Positions 36,522 through 46,374 are shown, counted from the stretch's first letter. The stretch is 64,000 nucleotides of DNA from Desulfosarcina sp. BuS5 (GCF_028752835.1 NZ_CP087952.1:3966501-4030500), one strand, 5' to 3'. The notes: a model not told the origin generated them from the letters alone. Numbers and translations are program-made.

Positions 36522-36550
36522 TTGACACCACCTAAATATAGCATTATAAT
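36522..36550 (+). promoter_or_regulatory. Consensus sigma-70 promoter of brnTA
   Basis: TTGACA (36522-36527), exactly 17 bp, TATAAT (36545-36550). The brnT ATG starts 7 nt after the -10 box, where transcription should begin, so the mRNA is probably leaderless. Confidence 0.85.
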
Positions 36551-36556
36551 TTTTTT

Positions 36557-36847
36557 ATGAAAAACAAAGCCGATTTTGAATGGGACGAGAATAAAGATAA
36601 AATCAACCAAAAGAAACATAACGTGTCATTCGCATTTGCTCAATTAGCCTTTTTAGACCACAAGCGTATTATTTTAGAAGATTTAGAACATAGCGTTGAT
36701 GAAAAAAGATACTATTGTTTGGGCAAAATTTCTGACGGCATTTTGACTGTAAGGTTCACATACCGTTCAAATAAAATTAGAATTTTTGGCGCTGGATATT
36801 GGCGGAAAGGAAGAAAAATCTATGAAAAAGAAAATAAAATACACTGA
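36557..36847 (+). CDS. brnT: BrnT ribonuclease toxin
   Basis: 96 aa with the BrnT signature FEWDENKDKINQKKHNVSF, then EKRYYCLGKISDGILTVRFTYR and a C-terminal RIFGAGYWRKGRKIYE. RelE-like fold, cleaves RNA. No ribosome-binding site is seen; translation is probably leaderless. The 3' end overlaps brnA by 26 nt. Confidence 0.93.
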   Translation: MKNKADFEWDENKDKINQKKHNVSFAFAQLAFLDHKRIILEDLEHSVDEKRYYCLGKISDGILTVRFTYRSNKIRIFGAGYWRKGRKIYEKENKIH

Positions 36848-37052
36848 TGAACCAATGGGTAACGTCAGAGTTGTTTCTGATTTTCTGCCATCCCCTGAAG
36901 AACTGGCATTAAAGGACGAAACCATAAAAGTTACTATTGCTTTAAGTAAGGCAAGCGTTGATTTTTTTAAAAAGGAAGCTCAAAAACACAACACACAATA
37001 TCAAAAAATGATTCGTCGTCTTCTGGATGAGTATGCAATCCATCAAGCATAA
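36822..37052 (+). CDS. brnA: BrnA antitoxin
   Basis: 76 aa. The C-terminal ribbon-helix-helix includes KVTIALSKASVDFFKKEAQK and MIRRLLDEYAIHQ. It neutralises BrnT and represses the operon. Start at ATG 36822, inside brnT, with AAGGAAG about 10 nt upstream. Confidence 0.9.
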   Translation: MKKKIKYTDEPMGNVRVVSDFLPSPEELALKDETIKVTIALSKASVDFFKKEAQKHNTQYQKMIRRLLDEYAIHQA

Positions 37053-37064
37053 ACTGTGAACATT

Positions 37065-37184
37065 TTATAACCAGCGGGTGAACTGGACAGCAAGGGTCTC
37101 CTTCTTTTTAAAGATTGAAAAACTTTTAAATGATGTGCTTTCAATCAACTTTTTTGGAAACCCTTGCTGCCCGTTACCCAAACG
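37065..37184 (+). other. attC: attC of the brnTA cassette
   Basis: TTATAACCAGCGGGTGAACTG left; GGACAGCAAGGGTCTCC pairs with CCCTTGCTGCCCG. Crossover G is 37184. Confidence 0.85.
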
Positions 37185-37385
37185 ATAAGTTGACCGTGAG
37201 CTCCGCTACGCTACGCACACGGTCAACTTATCGCCGGCTGTCGAGTTCCTCGAACGTCCTTGACAGGTTCCGCTCACGCTCCACCTATCAAGGGCGTTCG
37301 AGCCGACTGCGATTCTCGACACTGAATGAAAAAAAACCGCCTTTTTCATTCAGTGCCTGCGATTCTCGCGGCTCAACAGCCGGCG
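37185..37385 (+). repeat. Structured 201-bp unit, copy 10
   Basis: Consensus copy; followed by the first of the tandem gene-less cassettes. Confidence 0.93.
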
Positions 37386-37959
37386 TTCTGACTCTTGCGT
37401 TGCTGACAGGTGGTTTTGGGGAAGGGTTGCCGGAGTTCCTTCCTACCTTTGATTTTTGTTTTTCTTTGGAGGCTGTGTATTTTGTCCCTTTCTGGAAATT
37501 TCATTTCAAAGAAACTGAATCGTGTTCCAGGGTGGTTTGCAGTTTCGGAAATTAATTTGATTATGGGAAATTGTTTTCTTTAGGGTGGTTTGCAGTTTCG
37601 GAAATTAATTTGATTATGGGAAATTGTTTTCTTTAGGGTGGTTTGCAGTTTCGGAAATTAATTTGATTATGGGAAATTGTTTTCTTTAGGGTGGTTCGCA
37701 GTTCCGCATTTTTTATTGAAAATGCAGGTTCTCTCATAAAGGGTGGCTCTCCTATTGTATTTTGAATCAAGCTTTGAGCTTATTTCTCAATCCGAGGATG
37801 TGCTTGTTTTTTATCGTTTTTTGGGAAGCCTTGAGGTCAGAACAAAACGCTGGAGGGGACTGGGCAGGAGTTCGGCATTTCGGAAAGGCAATTTTTTAAC
37901 GGGATTTTACAATTTAATCATTGCTTTGGGGTTGCTCTGCCCAGCACCTCAGCTCTGCG
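37386..37959 (+). repeat. Tandem gene-less cassette T1 (574 bp)
   Basis: First of seven near-identical cassettes beginning TTCTGACTCTTGCG. Longer than the others because a 53-bp phrase (starting AGGGTGGTTTGCAG) occurs three times in a row at 37529-37687. Each cassette ends with an attC (GGGACTGGGCAGG / CCTGCCCAGC type arms). Open frames run through attC but I see no convincing gene. Confidence 0.85.
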
Positions 37960-38426
37960 TTCTGACTCTTGCGTTACTGACAGGTGGTTTTGGGGAAGGG
38001 TTGCCGGAGTTCTTTCCTGCCTTTGATTTTTGTTTTTCTTTGGAGGTTGTGTATTTTTCTTTTTCTGGAAATTTCATTTCAAAGAAACTGAATCGTGTTC
38101 CAGGGTGGTTTGCAGTTTCGGAAATTAATTTGATTATGGGAAATTGTTTTCTTTAGGGTGGTTCGCAGTTCCGCATTTTTTATTGAAAATGCAGGTTCTC
38201 TCATAAAGGGTGGCTCTCCTATTGGATTTTGAATCAAGCTTTGAGCTTATTTCTCAATCCGAGGATGTGCTTGTTTTTTATCGTTTTTTGGGAAGCCTTG
38301 AGGTCAGAACAAAACGCTGGAGGGGACTGGGCAGGAGTTCGGCATTTCGGAAAGGCAATTTTTTAACGGAATTTTACAATTTAATCAAAGTTGTCGGGTT
38401 GCTCTGCCCAGCACCTCAGCTCTGCG
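37960..38426 (+). repeat. Tandem gene-less cassette T2 (467 bp)
   Basis: Same as T1 with one 53-bp phrase; its attC is followed by structured unit copy 11. Confidence 0.87.
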
Positions 38427-38627
38427 ATAAGTTGACCGTGAGCTCCGCTACGCTACGCACACGGTCAACTTATCGCCGGCTGTCGAGTTCCTCGAACGTC
38501 CTTGACAGGTTCCGCTCACGCTCCACCTATCAAGGGCGTTCGAGCCGACTGCGATTCTCGACACTGAATGAAAAAAAACCGCCTTTTTCATTCAGTGCCT
38601 GCGATTCTCGCGGCTCAACAGCCGGCG
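38427..38627 (+). repeat. Structured 201-bp unit, copy 11
   Basis: Consensus copy inserted after T2. Confidence 0.93.
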
Positions 38628-38649
38628 TTGGGCTTTTACATAAAGGAAT

Positions 38650-39573
38650 ATGAAAATGCCGATAATAGATCGGAAAAGTATTGAAGATGCTCAAAAGATT
38701 ACTGAAGTATTTCTGCCCGACTATACGGTCAAAAAAAGACTGCTGACATTTTTATCCAATGCAATCATTTTTTCCAACGGGTTAAGAGCGGATAACTGGA
38801 ACCTGAATCTGGACAAAAACGGCGGGTTCATAAGGCTGAATGTCGGACATGAATATTGCATTGAAATATTCAAAAAATATTCTTTAATCCTTGTATTGAG
38901 GGATGTATTAAGCGATAAAGTGGACGGCAACAGGCTGAAAATAAAGTTTAAAGGTTACAACGGCAAAAATAAAGTTTTGACTGACAGTCTGCTGACTGTC
39001 CCTAACTGCCTTGCCAAAGTTCCCGGATCAGTGGGATGTCATGTAACACATGACAATATAATTGATATATTGCCGTACCTGGAAGAAGCAAATCGCTGTT
39101 TTATTTCATACGCAATAAACAATACGGTTCAGCTTCCGTCAATGAACAGGGCTCACTCTGCCGGATTTATCAGATATTTATCAGAATTCGTTTCAAAACG
39201 GATTCCAAATCCTGTTTATGCTGTTTCTGAAAACGATTTTTATGACAGGCAGGTGAAAGAAGAAAGAGAAGCCAGAACTTTAAGCTTATCCGAAATAGAG
39301 GCTAAAATAAAAGACAGCCATAAAATACCTGTACGCATGAATGTAACAACTTCAAAATTTAACAGAAATCCTTATGTCTCTGAATATGCTAAAAGAGTTG
39401 CGGACGGTATATGTCAGGACTGCAATGAACCGGCACCTTTTATCAATAAATTGACAGGTGAGCCTTTTCTTGAAACGCACCATATAATACCTCTGGCACA
39501 GGGAGGAAAAGATACAACAGACAACACAATTGCCATCTGTCCGAACTGCCACAGGAAGAGGCATTACGGATAG
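38650..39573 (+). CDS. HNH endonuclease-domain protein
   Basis: 307 aa. The N-terminal 230 residues are unrecognised. The C-terminal HNH domain has CQDCNEPAPF, the LETHHIIPLAQGGKD core and CPNCHRKRHYG, with both zinc CxxC pairs and the catalytic His. This layout is common in McrA-like modification-dependent nucleases. A role in restriction is inferred. GGA precedes the ATG. Confidence 0.82.
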   Translation: MKMPIIDRKSIEDAQKITEVFLPDYTVKKRLLTFLSNAIIFSNGLRADNWNLNLDKNGGFIRLNVGHEYCIEIFKKYSLILVLRDVLSDKVDGNRLKIKFKGYNGKNKVLTDSLLTVPNCLAKVPGSVGCHVTHDNIIDILPYLEEANRCFISYAINNTVQLPSMNRAHSAGFIRYLSEFVSKRIPNPVYAVSENDFYDRQVKEEREARTLSLSEIEAKIKDSHKIPVRMNVTTSKFNRNPYVSEYAKRVADGICQDCNEPAPFINKLTGEPFLETHHIIPLAQGGKDTTDNTIAICPNCHRKRHYG

Positions 39574-39612
39574 AAAGGACAGTTCAAACAAACCATAAAA
39601 ATGAAAGATAAA

Positions 39613-39705
39613 GCCCAACCAAAAAATAGAGCTGACCACAAAAGCCGAGCCGATTTGTCGTGAATTTAAAGGATTAGGCGGCTTTTGTGTCAGCTCATTT
39701 AGACG
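39613..39705 (+). other. attC: attC of the HNH cassette
   Basis: AGCCCAACC left; GAGCTGACCACAAAAGCC pairs with GGCTTTTGTGTCAGCTC. Crossover G is 39705. Confidence 0.88.
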
Positions 39706-40174
39706 TTCTGACTCTTGCGTTGCTGACAGGTGGTTTTGGGGAAGGGTTGCCGGAGTTCTTTTTTTGCCTTTGATTTTTGTTTCTCTTTGGAGGCTGTGTG
39801 TTTTGTCCTTTTCTGGAAGTTCCAGTTCAAGGAAATTGAATCGTGCTCCATGGTGGTTTGCAGTTTCGGAAATTAATTTGATTATGGGAAATTGTTTTCT
39901 TTAGGGTGGTTCGCAGTTCCGCATTTTTTATTGAAAATGCAGGTTCTCTCATAAAGGGTGGCTCTCCTATTGGATTTTGAATCAAGCTTTGAGCTTATTT
40001 CTCAATCCGAGGATGTGCTTGTTTTTTATCGTTTTTTGGGAAGCCTTGAGGTCAGAACAAAACGCTGGAGGGGACTGGGCAGGAGTTCGGCATTTCGGAA
40101 AGGCAATTTTTTAACGGAATTTTACAATTTAATCATTGCTTTGGGGTTGCTCTGCCCAGCACCTCAGCTCAGCG
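39706..40174 (+). repeat. Tandem gene-less cassette T3 (469 bp)
   Basis: Starts the second block, directly after the HNH attC. It differs from T2 by scattered substitutions (TTTTTTTGCC run near 39758). Confidence 0.87.
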
Positions 40175-40641
40175 TTCTGACTCTTGCGTTGCTGACAGGT
40201 GGTTTTGGGGAAGGGTTGCCGGAGTTCTTTCCTGCCTTTGATTTTTGTTTTTCTTTGGAGGTTGTGTATTTTTCTTTTTCTGAAAATTTCATTTCAAAGA
40301 AACTGAATCGTGTTCCAGGGTGGTTTGCAGTTTCGGAAATTAATTTGATTATGGGAAATTGTTTTCTTTAGGGTGGTTCGCAGTTCCGCATTTTTTATTG
40401 AAAATGCAGGTTCTCTCATAAAGGGTGGCTCTCCTATTGGATTTTGAATCAAGCTTTGAGCTTATTTCTCAATCCGAGGATGTGCTTGTTTTTTATCGTT
40501 TTTTGGGAAGCCTTGAGGTCAGAACAAAACGCTGGAGGGGACTGGGCAGGAGTTCGGCATTTCGGAAAGGCAATTTTTTAACGGAATTTTACAATTTAAT
40601 CATTGCTTTGGGGTTGCTCTGCCCAGCACCTCAGCTTAGCG
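40175..40641 (+). repeat. Tandem gene-less cassette T4 (467 bp)
   Basis: Adjacent to T3 with crossover G at 40174 and 40641. Confidence 0.87.
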
Positions 40642-41109
40642 TTCTGACTCTTGCGTTGCTGACAGGTGGTTTTGGGGAAGGGTTGCCGGAGTTCTTTCTT
40701 GTCTTTGATTTTTGTTTTTCTTTGGAGGCTGTGTATTTTGTCTCTTTCTGGAAGTTCCAGTTCAAGGAAATTGAATCGTGCTCCATGGTGGTTTGCAGTT
40801 TCGGAAATTAATTTGATTATGGAAAATTGTTTTCTTTAGGGTGGTTCGCAGTTCCGCATTTTTTATTGAAAATGCAGGTTCTCTTATAAAGGGTGGCTCT
40901 CCTATTGGATTTTGAATCAAGCTTTGAGCTTATTTCTCAATCCGAGGATGTACTTGTTTTTTATCGTTTTTTGGGAAGCCTTGAGGTCAGAACAAAACGC
41001 TGGAGGGGACTGGGCAGGAGTTCGGCATTTCGGAAAGGCAATTTTTTAACGGAATTTTACAATTTAATCATTGCTTTGGGGTTGCTCTGCCCAGCACCTC
41101 AGCTTAGCG
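40642..41109 (+). repeat. Tandem gene-less cassette T5 (468 bp)
   Basis: Ends at G 41109; has the CCAGTTCAAGGAAATTG variant also seen in T3. Confidence 0.87.
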
Positions 41110-41576
41110 TTCTGACTCTTGCGTTACTGACAGGTGGTTTTGGGGAAGGGTTGCCGGAGTTCTTTCCTGCCTTTGATTTTTGTTTTTCTTTGGAGGTTGT
41201 GTATTTTTCTTTTTCTGGAAATTTCATTTCAAAGAAACTGAATCGTGTTCCAGGGTGGTTTGCAGTTCCGAAAATTAATTTGACTATGAAAATTATTTCC
41301 TTTAGGGTGGTTCTCAGTTCCGAATTTTTTCTTGAAAATGCAGGTTTTCTCATAAAGGGTGGCTCTCCTATTGGAATTTGAATCAAGCTTTGAGCTTATT
41401 TCTTAATCCGAGGATGTGCTTGTTTTTTATCGTTTTTTGGGAAGCCTTGAGGTCAGAACAATACGCTGGAAGGGACTGGGCAGGGTCTCCGCATTTTCGG
41501 AAGGCAATTTTTTAACGGGATTTTATAATTTAATCAATGCTGTCGGGTTGGCTCTGCCCAGCCCCTCAGCTTAGCG
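41110..41576 (+). repeat. Tandem gene-less cassette T6 (467 bp)
   Basis: The most diverged copy in its attC (ACGCTGGAAGGGACTGG), closer there to the attC at 32520-32645. Confidence 0.87.
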
Positions 41577-42045
41577 TTCTGACTCTTGCGTTGCTGACAG
41601 GTGGTTTTGGGGAAGGGTTGCCGGAGTTCTTTTTTTTGCCTTTGATTTTTGTTTCTCTTTGGAGGTTGTGTATTTTTCTTTTTCTGGAAATTTCATTTCA
41701 AAGAAACTGAATCGTGTTCCAGGGTGGTTTGCAGTTTTGGAAATTAATTTGATTATGGGAAATTGTTTTCTTTAGGGTGGTTCGCAGTTCCGCATTTTTT
41801 ATTGAAAATGCAGGTTCTCTCATAAAGGGTGGCTCTCCTATCGGATTTTGAATCAAGCTTTGAGCTTATTTCTCAATCCGAGGATGTGCTTGTTTTTTAT
41901 CGTTTTTTGGGAAGCCTTGAGGTCAGAACAAAACGCTGGAGGGGACTGGGCAGGAGCTCGGCATTTTTGAAAGGCAATTTTTTAACGGGATTTTACAATT
42001 TAATCAAAGCTGTCGGATTATCCTGCCCAGCACCTCAGCTTAGCG
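41577..42045 (+). repeat. Tandem gene-less cassette T7 (469 bp)
   Basis: Last copy; its attC receives structured unit copy 12. Confidence 0.87.
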
Positions 42046-42246
42046 ATAAGTTGACCGTGAGCTCCGCTACGCTACGCACACGGTCAACTTATCGCCGGCT
42101 GTCGAGTTCCTCGAACGTCCTTGACAGGTTCCGCTCACGCTCCACCTATCAAGGGCGTTCGAGCCGACTGCGATTCTCGACACTGAATGAAAAAAAACCG
42201 CCTTTTTCATTCAGTGCCTGCGATTCTCGCGGCTCAACAGCCGGCG
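42046..42246 (+). repeat. Structured 201-bp unit, copy 12
   Basis: Consensus copy; next cassette starts TTATACC. Confidence 0.93.
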
Positions 42247-42276
42247 TTATACCATTACAACAAAAAATAATAACGA

Positions 42277-42630
42277 ATGTTACCAAAACCACTTATATAT
42301 TTTTTAATTTCGTTAGGTTCGATTTTCTTTTTCTGTTTTGGAGAATTTTTAGCTCAGAATAATCATTTACCTAAATGGTCTTGCTTTGCTAGTCTACTAT
42401 CTTTGGGTTTGGTTTTATATAGTATGTTTACGAAATCAATTTTAAACTTTATAAAACAATATGTTCCTGATTTAGATATCGATAAAAGAACTGATTGGCT
42501 CAAAAATGTTCCTTTAGAGGTTATTCCAAATTGGATCATATACATGAACTTGTTGGCTTATTCAATAATAATCGCATCAATCATTTCAGGCATAAAGTAT
42601 CTGATTTTTATAATACTTGATTTGGTATAA
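42277..42630 (+). CDS. Small integral membrane protein, unknown
   Basis: 117 aa with three hydrophobic segments (about 5-23, 33-52, 86-112). No family recognised. Single-gene cassette. Confidence 0.65.
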   Translation: MLPKPLIYFLISLGSIFFFCFGEFLAQNNHLPKWSCFASLLSLGLVLYSMFTKSILNFIKQYVPDLDIDKRTDWLKNVPLEVIPNWIIYMNLLAYSIIIASIISGIKYLIFIILDLV

Positions 42631-42718
42631 CCAAAGGATGGAGCTGACCACAAAAGCCGAGCCGATTTAGATAAAATCAAAGACTTAGGGCGGCTTTTGT
42701 GTCAGCTCATCCTTGCCG
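42625..42718 (+). other. attC: attC of the 117-aa membrane protein cassette
   Basis: GTATAACCAAAGGATGGAGC left; same GAGCTGACCACAAAAGCC arm as the HNH attC. Crossover G is 42718. Confidence 0.88.
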
Positions 42719-42918
42719 ATAAGTGGACCGTGAGCTCCGCTGCGCTACGCACACGGTCCACTTATCGCGGCTGTCGAGTTCCTCCAACGTCCTTGATAGG
42801 TTCCCGCTCACGCTCCACCTATCAAGGACGTTGGAGCCGACTGCGATTCTCAGCACTGGCTGAAAAAAAATTGCCTTTTTCAGCCAGTGCTTGCGATTCT
42901 CGCGGCTCAACAGCCGCG
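42719..42918 (+). repeat. Structured unit, copy 13, diverged (200 bp)
   Basis: Sequence differs in all stems yet pairing is kept: H1 GATAAGTGGACC / GGTCCACTTATC; H2 CCAACGTCCTTGATAGGT / ACCTATCAAGGACGTTGG; H3 CACTGGCTGAAAAA / TTTTTCAGCCAGTG; outer stem shortened by one base on each side (CGCGGCTG / CAGCCGCG). Confidence 0.93.
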
Positions 42919-42962
42919 TTGGCTGGTCAAGAAAGAGCTTTGATTAAATAAAGGTGGTCTAT

Positions 42963-43817
42963 ATGAAGAAATATGAAGCGTTACCGATGCATGTCCAATT
43001 TTTCCTCCCTATTTTGCAAGCACTTCGCGAACTTGGCGGTTCTGCGACACCGTCGGAGCTGAAAGACAAGTTAATCGAAATAATGAAGATTACAGAGGAC
43101 AAACTTGAGGAGAAACTGAAGAATGGCATGTATCGTATTGATAATCAAATCACTTGGAGCAAGATATATCTTGTTCGGTCGGGGTTGCTTGATGTCTCTG
43201 ATCCAGATGTCTTGAGTTTAACAGAAGATGGCCTGTCCAAGGAGTTAAACGAGAAGGACGTACTCTTGATATTTAAAAAAATCCACAGAGGCTTTGTCAC
43301 TAAGAAAGTGAAGGAGAAGACCGAAAAACATGTGGATTTAGAGGAAACCGCCGAAAAGCAACCTTACGCAGTCGAGCTATTAGAACTTCTGCGTTCTCTG
43401 CCACCTCAAGGGTTTGAAAGATTATGTCAACGCCTTCTTCGGTCCTCTGGATTCAAGAAAGTGATCGTCAGTGGCAGGTCTGGAGACGGAGGCATTGATG
43501 GTGAGGGTATTCTTGAAATCAATCCCCTGGTCAGTGTCAAAGTCATTTTCCAATGCAAACGTTACAAAGACGCCGTTTCCGTTTCTTATGTAAGGGATTT
43601 TCGCGGAGCTATGCAGGGGCGAGCAGAAAAAGGTATCTTTATCACAACTGGCAGGTTTACAAGCGAGGCTAAGGCAGAGGCTGTTAGGGAGGGAACTCCC
43701 CCTATTGAACTTGTCGATGGTGACAAACTTGTTGAGCTTTTCGAGCAACGCCAGCTTGGGTTAATGCGAAAGGTCACCTATGAAGTGGATAACTCATTTT
43801 TCGATGAATACCGCTGA
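42963..43817 (+). CDS. mrr: Mrr-type restriction endonuclease
   Basis: About 284 aa from ATG 42963 (AAAGGTGG upstream). N-terminal winged-helix Mrr domain (LPILQALRELGGSATPSELK, YLVRSGLLDVSDPDVLSLTE) and C-terminal PD-(D/E)xK nuclease: Asp in SGDGGIDGEGI and QCK in VIFQCKRYKDAV. Cuts modified foreign DNA (type IV restriction). Full length. Confidence 0.94.
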   Translation: MKKYEALPMHVQFFLPILQALRELGGSATPSELKDKLIEIMKITEDKLEEKLKNGMYRIDNQITWSKIYLVRSGLLDVSDPDVLSLTEDGLSKELNEKDVLLIFKKIHRGFVTKKVKEKTEKHVDLEETAEKQPYAVELLELLRSLPPQGFERLCQRLLRSSGFKKVIVSGRSGDGGIDGEGILEINPLVSVKVIFQCKRYKDAVSVSYVRDFRGAMQGRAEKGIFITTGRFTSEAKAEAVREGTPPIELVDGDKLVELFEQRQLGLMRKVTYEVDNSFFDEYR

Positions 43818-43823
43818 AATCAC

Positions 43824-43950
43824 CAGCCAACAATCGGCTGCAGGGGACGGCAAACAGCGCGGCGGTTTTTCAAAGTCAGTGCCCTGCAAAAAGTCTGGTT
43901 GTATTTTCAAGTTGGTTGCATCGCATGTTTGCCGCCCCTGAGCCGTAGCG
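43824..43950 (+). other. attC: attC of the mrr cassette
   Basis: CCAGCCAACAATCGGCTGC left, GCCCCTGAGCCGTAGCG right; crossover G is 43950. Confidence 0.87.
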
Positions 43951-44151
43951 ATAAGTTGACCGTGAGCTCCGCTACGCTACGCACACGGTCAACTTATCGC
44001 CGGCTGTCGAGTTCCTCGAACGTCCTTGACAGGTTCCGCTCACGCTCCACCTATCAAGGGCGTTCGAGCCGACTGCGATTCTCGACACTGAATGAAAAAA
44101 AACCGCCTTTTTCATTCAGTGCCTGCGATTCTCGCGGCTCAACAGCCGGCG
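43951..44151 (+). repeat. Structured 201-bp unit, copy 14
   Basis: Consensus copy; next cassette starts TTATAAGG. Confidence 0.93.
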
Positions 44152-44172
44152 TTATAAGGAGAAAATAAAATA

Positions 44173-44478
44173 ATGCAAGGATCTCAATGGGGAATCATCG
44201 GTGGCATATTGGGTGGAGTTTTGGGATGTATCGGTGGATTAGTTGGCACATATTTTAGTATAAAAAATACAAATGGACCAAAAGAGAAATCGTTCATGAT
44301 CAAAGCATGTATTATTGGATGGAGTGGAATAATATTGTTTTTAGTTTTGATGTTTCTTCTACCCAGTCCATACAGGTTTTATTTATGGATTCCTTATGGG
44401 CCAATCTTAGCCATAGCAATTATTAAAGGCAATAGAATACAAGCTAAAATAAGACAAGAAGAAGCAAACAAAAAATAA
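44173..44478 (+). CDS. Small membrane protein, unknown
   Basis: 101 aa with a Gly-rich first helix (GIIGGILGGVLGCIGGLVG), two further helices and a basic tail. AAGGAG lies upstream. No family recognised. Confidence 0.68.
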   Translation: MQGSQWGIIGGILGGVLGCIGGLVGTYFSIKNTNGPKEKSFMIKACIIGWSGIILFLVLMFLLPSPYRFYLWIPYGPILAIAIIKGNRIQAKIRQEEANKK

Positions 44479-44479
44479 A

Positions 44480-44569
44480 CCTTATAACAAGGCAAATGCA
44501 CTCGGACTGCCAAAAGCTGCGCCGCTCGTTCCTCGCTATGCAGCTTTTGGCAGCCGGTGATTTGCGACG
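44480..44569 (+). other. attC: attC of the 101-aa membrane protein cassette
   Basis: CCTTATAACAAGGCAAATGC left; CTGCCAAAAGCTGC pairs with GCAGCTTTTGGCAG. Crossover G is 44569. No inserted unit. Confidence 0.88.
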
Positions 44570-44629
44570 TTAGCGCGGCCAAAGTAATCGGGAGTATACC
44601 TGTGAGGAGTAGACAATCGAGGAGAGCAA

Positions 44630-44974
44630 ATGGGCGCAGACTACCTGGAACAAATTAGAAAAGAGATAGCGTACATCAAGCCATACGAGAACCAGGATTT
44701 TGAGTGGTACAACAAAGGAATGACGTTGCTGAGGAACGCAAAGCTAGAAGCAGCCGAGCTGAAGTTCAAAGAGTTGGTGATGTCGCAGCCTAAACACCAT
44801 AATGGGTATCACGGTCTGGCGCTCACCTATCAGAAGATGGGACGCAAGGATGAATCCGTGTTTTTTATGGAGGAAGCGATTGCCAGAGCCAAGTCGTTCG
44901 TGGACGAAGGCACAATGGATCAGGAAGCTCTGGATTGGTTAGAGCAGGACCTTGGGCAGATCCAGCAGATGTAG
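44630..44974 (+). CDS. Small TPR protein
   Basis: 114 aa, GC-rich relative to neighbours. One clear TPR pair (WYNKGMTLLRNAKLEAAELK and GYHGLALTYQKMGRKDESVF). GAGGAGAGC precedes the ATG. Function unknown; probably a protein-binding adaptor. Confidence 0.72.
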   Translation: MGADYLEQIRKEIAYIKPYENQDFEWYNKGMTLLRNAKLEAAELKFKELVMSQPKHHNGYHGLALTYQKMGRKDESVFFMEEAIARAKSFVDEGTMDQEALDWLEQDLGQIQQM

Positions 44975-45486
44975 GAGCGTCAATCAATTGGACGTGGCGG
45001 AGTCTGTAGCGATCAGTGAGTGCGACAAACGAAGCCGTTTGACAGTTTAGGAGGTATGCTTCGTCCCTGCCTGGGAGAGAGGGAAACTTGCAGTGGTTCG
45101 GGAGGGGTTTCGTGAGAGCCGCAAAAGACATCCTTCGCGGACTACGGATGCCTTTTGCTAGTCTCAGGCGGGGAGAGGTGGTAATCGACGCTCGGCGAAA
45201 GCTACTGATGGTAGAAGTGGTGAGTTGGAATGGGGAGTTAGCGTGCTCGCATGGTGAAAGCGCAAAAGCTATCCTTCGGGGCAGTCGAAGGAACACACGC
45301 GAATCAGACCGTCGGCGGGGCGAAGGTGAAACGCGAGCGAGGAGCGGATAACTTTTGCTTGTTTCGTGAGCGAAAGTATGTTGGTGAAGCAATCAGTTGA
45401 AGCGGGAAGCGGATTTGTCGACAGGTCGAGAGAACGTGGAGGGGAATGCGCCTTGGGAGCGGGTTCGTTGGGCAAAAGTAAAGGGC
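44975..45486 (+). other. GC-rich stretch without a recognisable gene
   Basis: About 510 bases within the TPR cassette. Short frames on both strands have no start sites or family features. Two similar phrases (GCAAAAGACATCCTTCG, GCAAAAGCTATCCTTCG) suggest a decayed duplication. Confidence 0.5.
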
Positions 45487-45613
45487 CGCGCTAACAACGC
45501 GTTGCAGCCGACTTGGCTAATCGGCGCGCTTTTCGAGTTTCCTCACCCGCATTGGGGTCGGTTTGCAGGCGGATGTGCTCGCGCCGAACCCGCCAAGCGG
45601 CTGAACGCAACCG
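45487..45613 (+). other. attC: attC of the small TPR cassette
   Basis: GCGCTAACAACGCGTTGCAG left, GCCAAGCGGCTGAACGCAACCG right; crossover G is 45613. Confidence 0.84.
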
Positions 45614-45814
45614 ATAAGTTGACCGTGAGCTCCGCTACGCTACGCACACGGTCAACTTATCGCCGGCTGTCGAGTTCCTCGAACGTCCTTGACAGGTTCC
45701 GCTCACGCTCCACCTATCAAGGGCGTTCGAGCCGACTGCGATTCTCGACACTGAATGAAAAAAAACCGCCTTTTTCATTTAGTGCCTGCGATTCTCGCGG
45801 CTCAACAGCCGGCG
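45614..45814 (+). repeat. Structured 201-bp unit, copy 15
   Basis: One C-to-T change in the right arm of H3 (CATTTAGTG), giving a G-T instead of a G-C pair. Confidence 0.93.
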
Positions 45815-45848
45815 TTGTGTGTAAGAACAAAAATTAACGAGGTGTAAA

Positions 45849-46225
45849 ATGTCTAATCAGCAATCCCTTAATCAATTTTTTACTAGAAAAATTCTTCATG
45901 TGCCCAAGTATCAGCGTAGTTATGCGTGGGAAAAACAAAATGTAAGAGAATTGTATGAAGACATACAAGAGGCCTATGAGACCAACTCTACACATTATAT
46001 TGGGACAGTTGTTTTAGCGAGGACACGCGATAAAGATGTCTACAATATAGTTGATGGACAACAAAGAATCACGACAATAATAATGTTTATCAACGCAATA
46101 ATAGAAAATCTTTCTGATGAGCGCGACAAGGAGTACTACAAAAGATTTTATATTAAATCAAAAGGCCAAAATAAGCTTACACCGCTTGAGAGAGATGCAA
46201 ACTACTTTAACAGCCTACTTTCCAG
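45849..46225 (+). pseudogene. DUF262/DUF1524 (GmrSD-like) gene, part 1
   Basis: N-terminal DUF262 domain: YQRSYAWEKQNVRELYEDIQ and the nucleotide-site motif NIVDGQQRITTIIMF. Such proteins are nucleases that restrict modified phage DNA (GmrSD, SspE, BrxU type). Cut by an antisense group II intron at 46225; it continues at 50803 and 54411. Reassembled length is about 575 aa. Confidence 0.88.
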
Positions 46226-46374
46226 GTAGGAGCATCGGTTACCCGACGCCCCCCCTACAGACCCGTACGTGAAGATTTCCCTCATACGGTTCCTCGGTTC
46301 AAATCCTTTTTACCGGATTATCAACCAAACAGGCGACACCCCGTTTGGCGTATAACTTTGCAGCCCTTACGGCA

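Noticed and set aside
37743-42362. Repeated frames of about 130-140 codons in the tandem cassettes (MALLLDFESSFEL...).
   Set aside because: They begin at GTG without a clear site and pass through attC into the next cassette, so they depend on cassette order.
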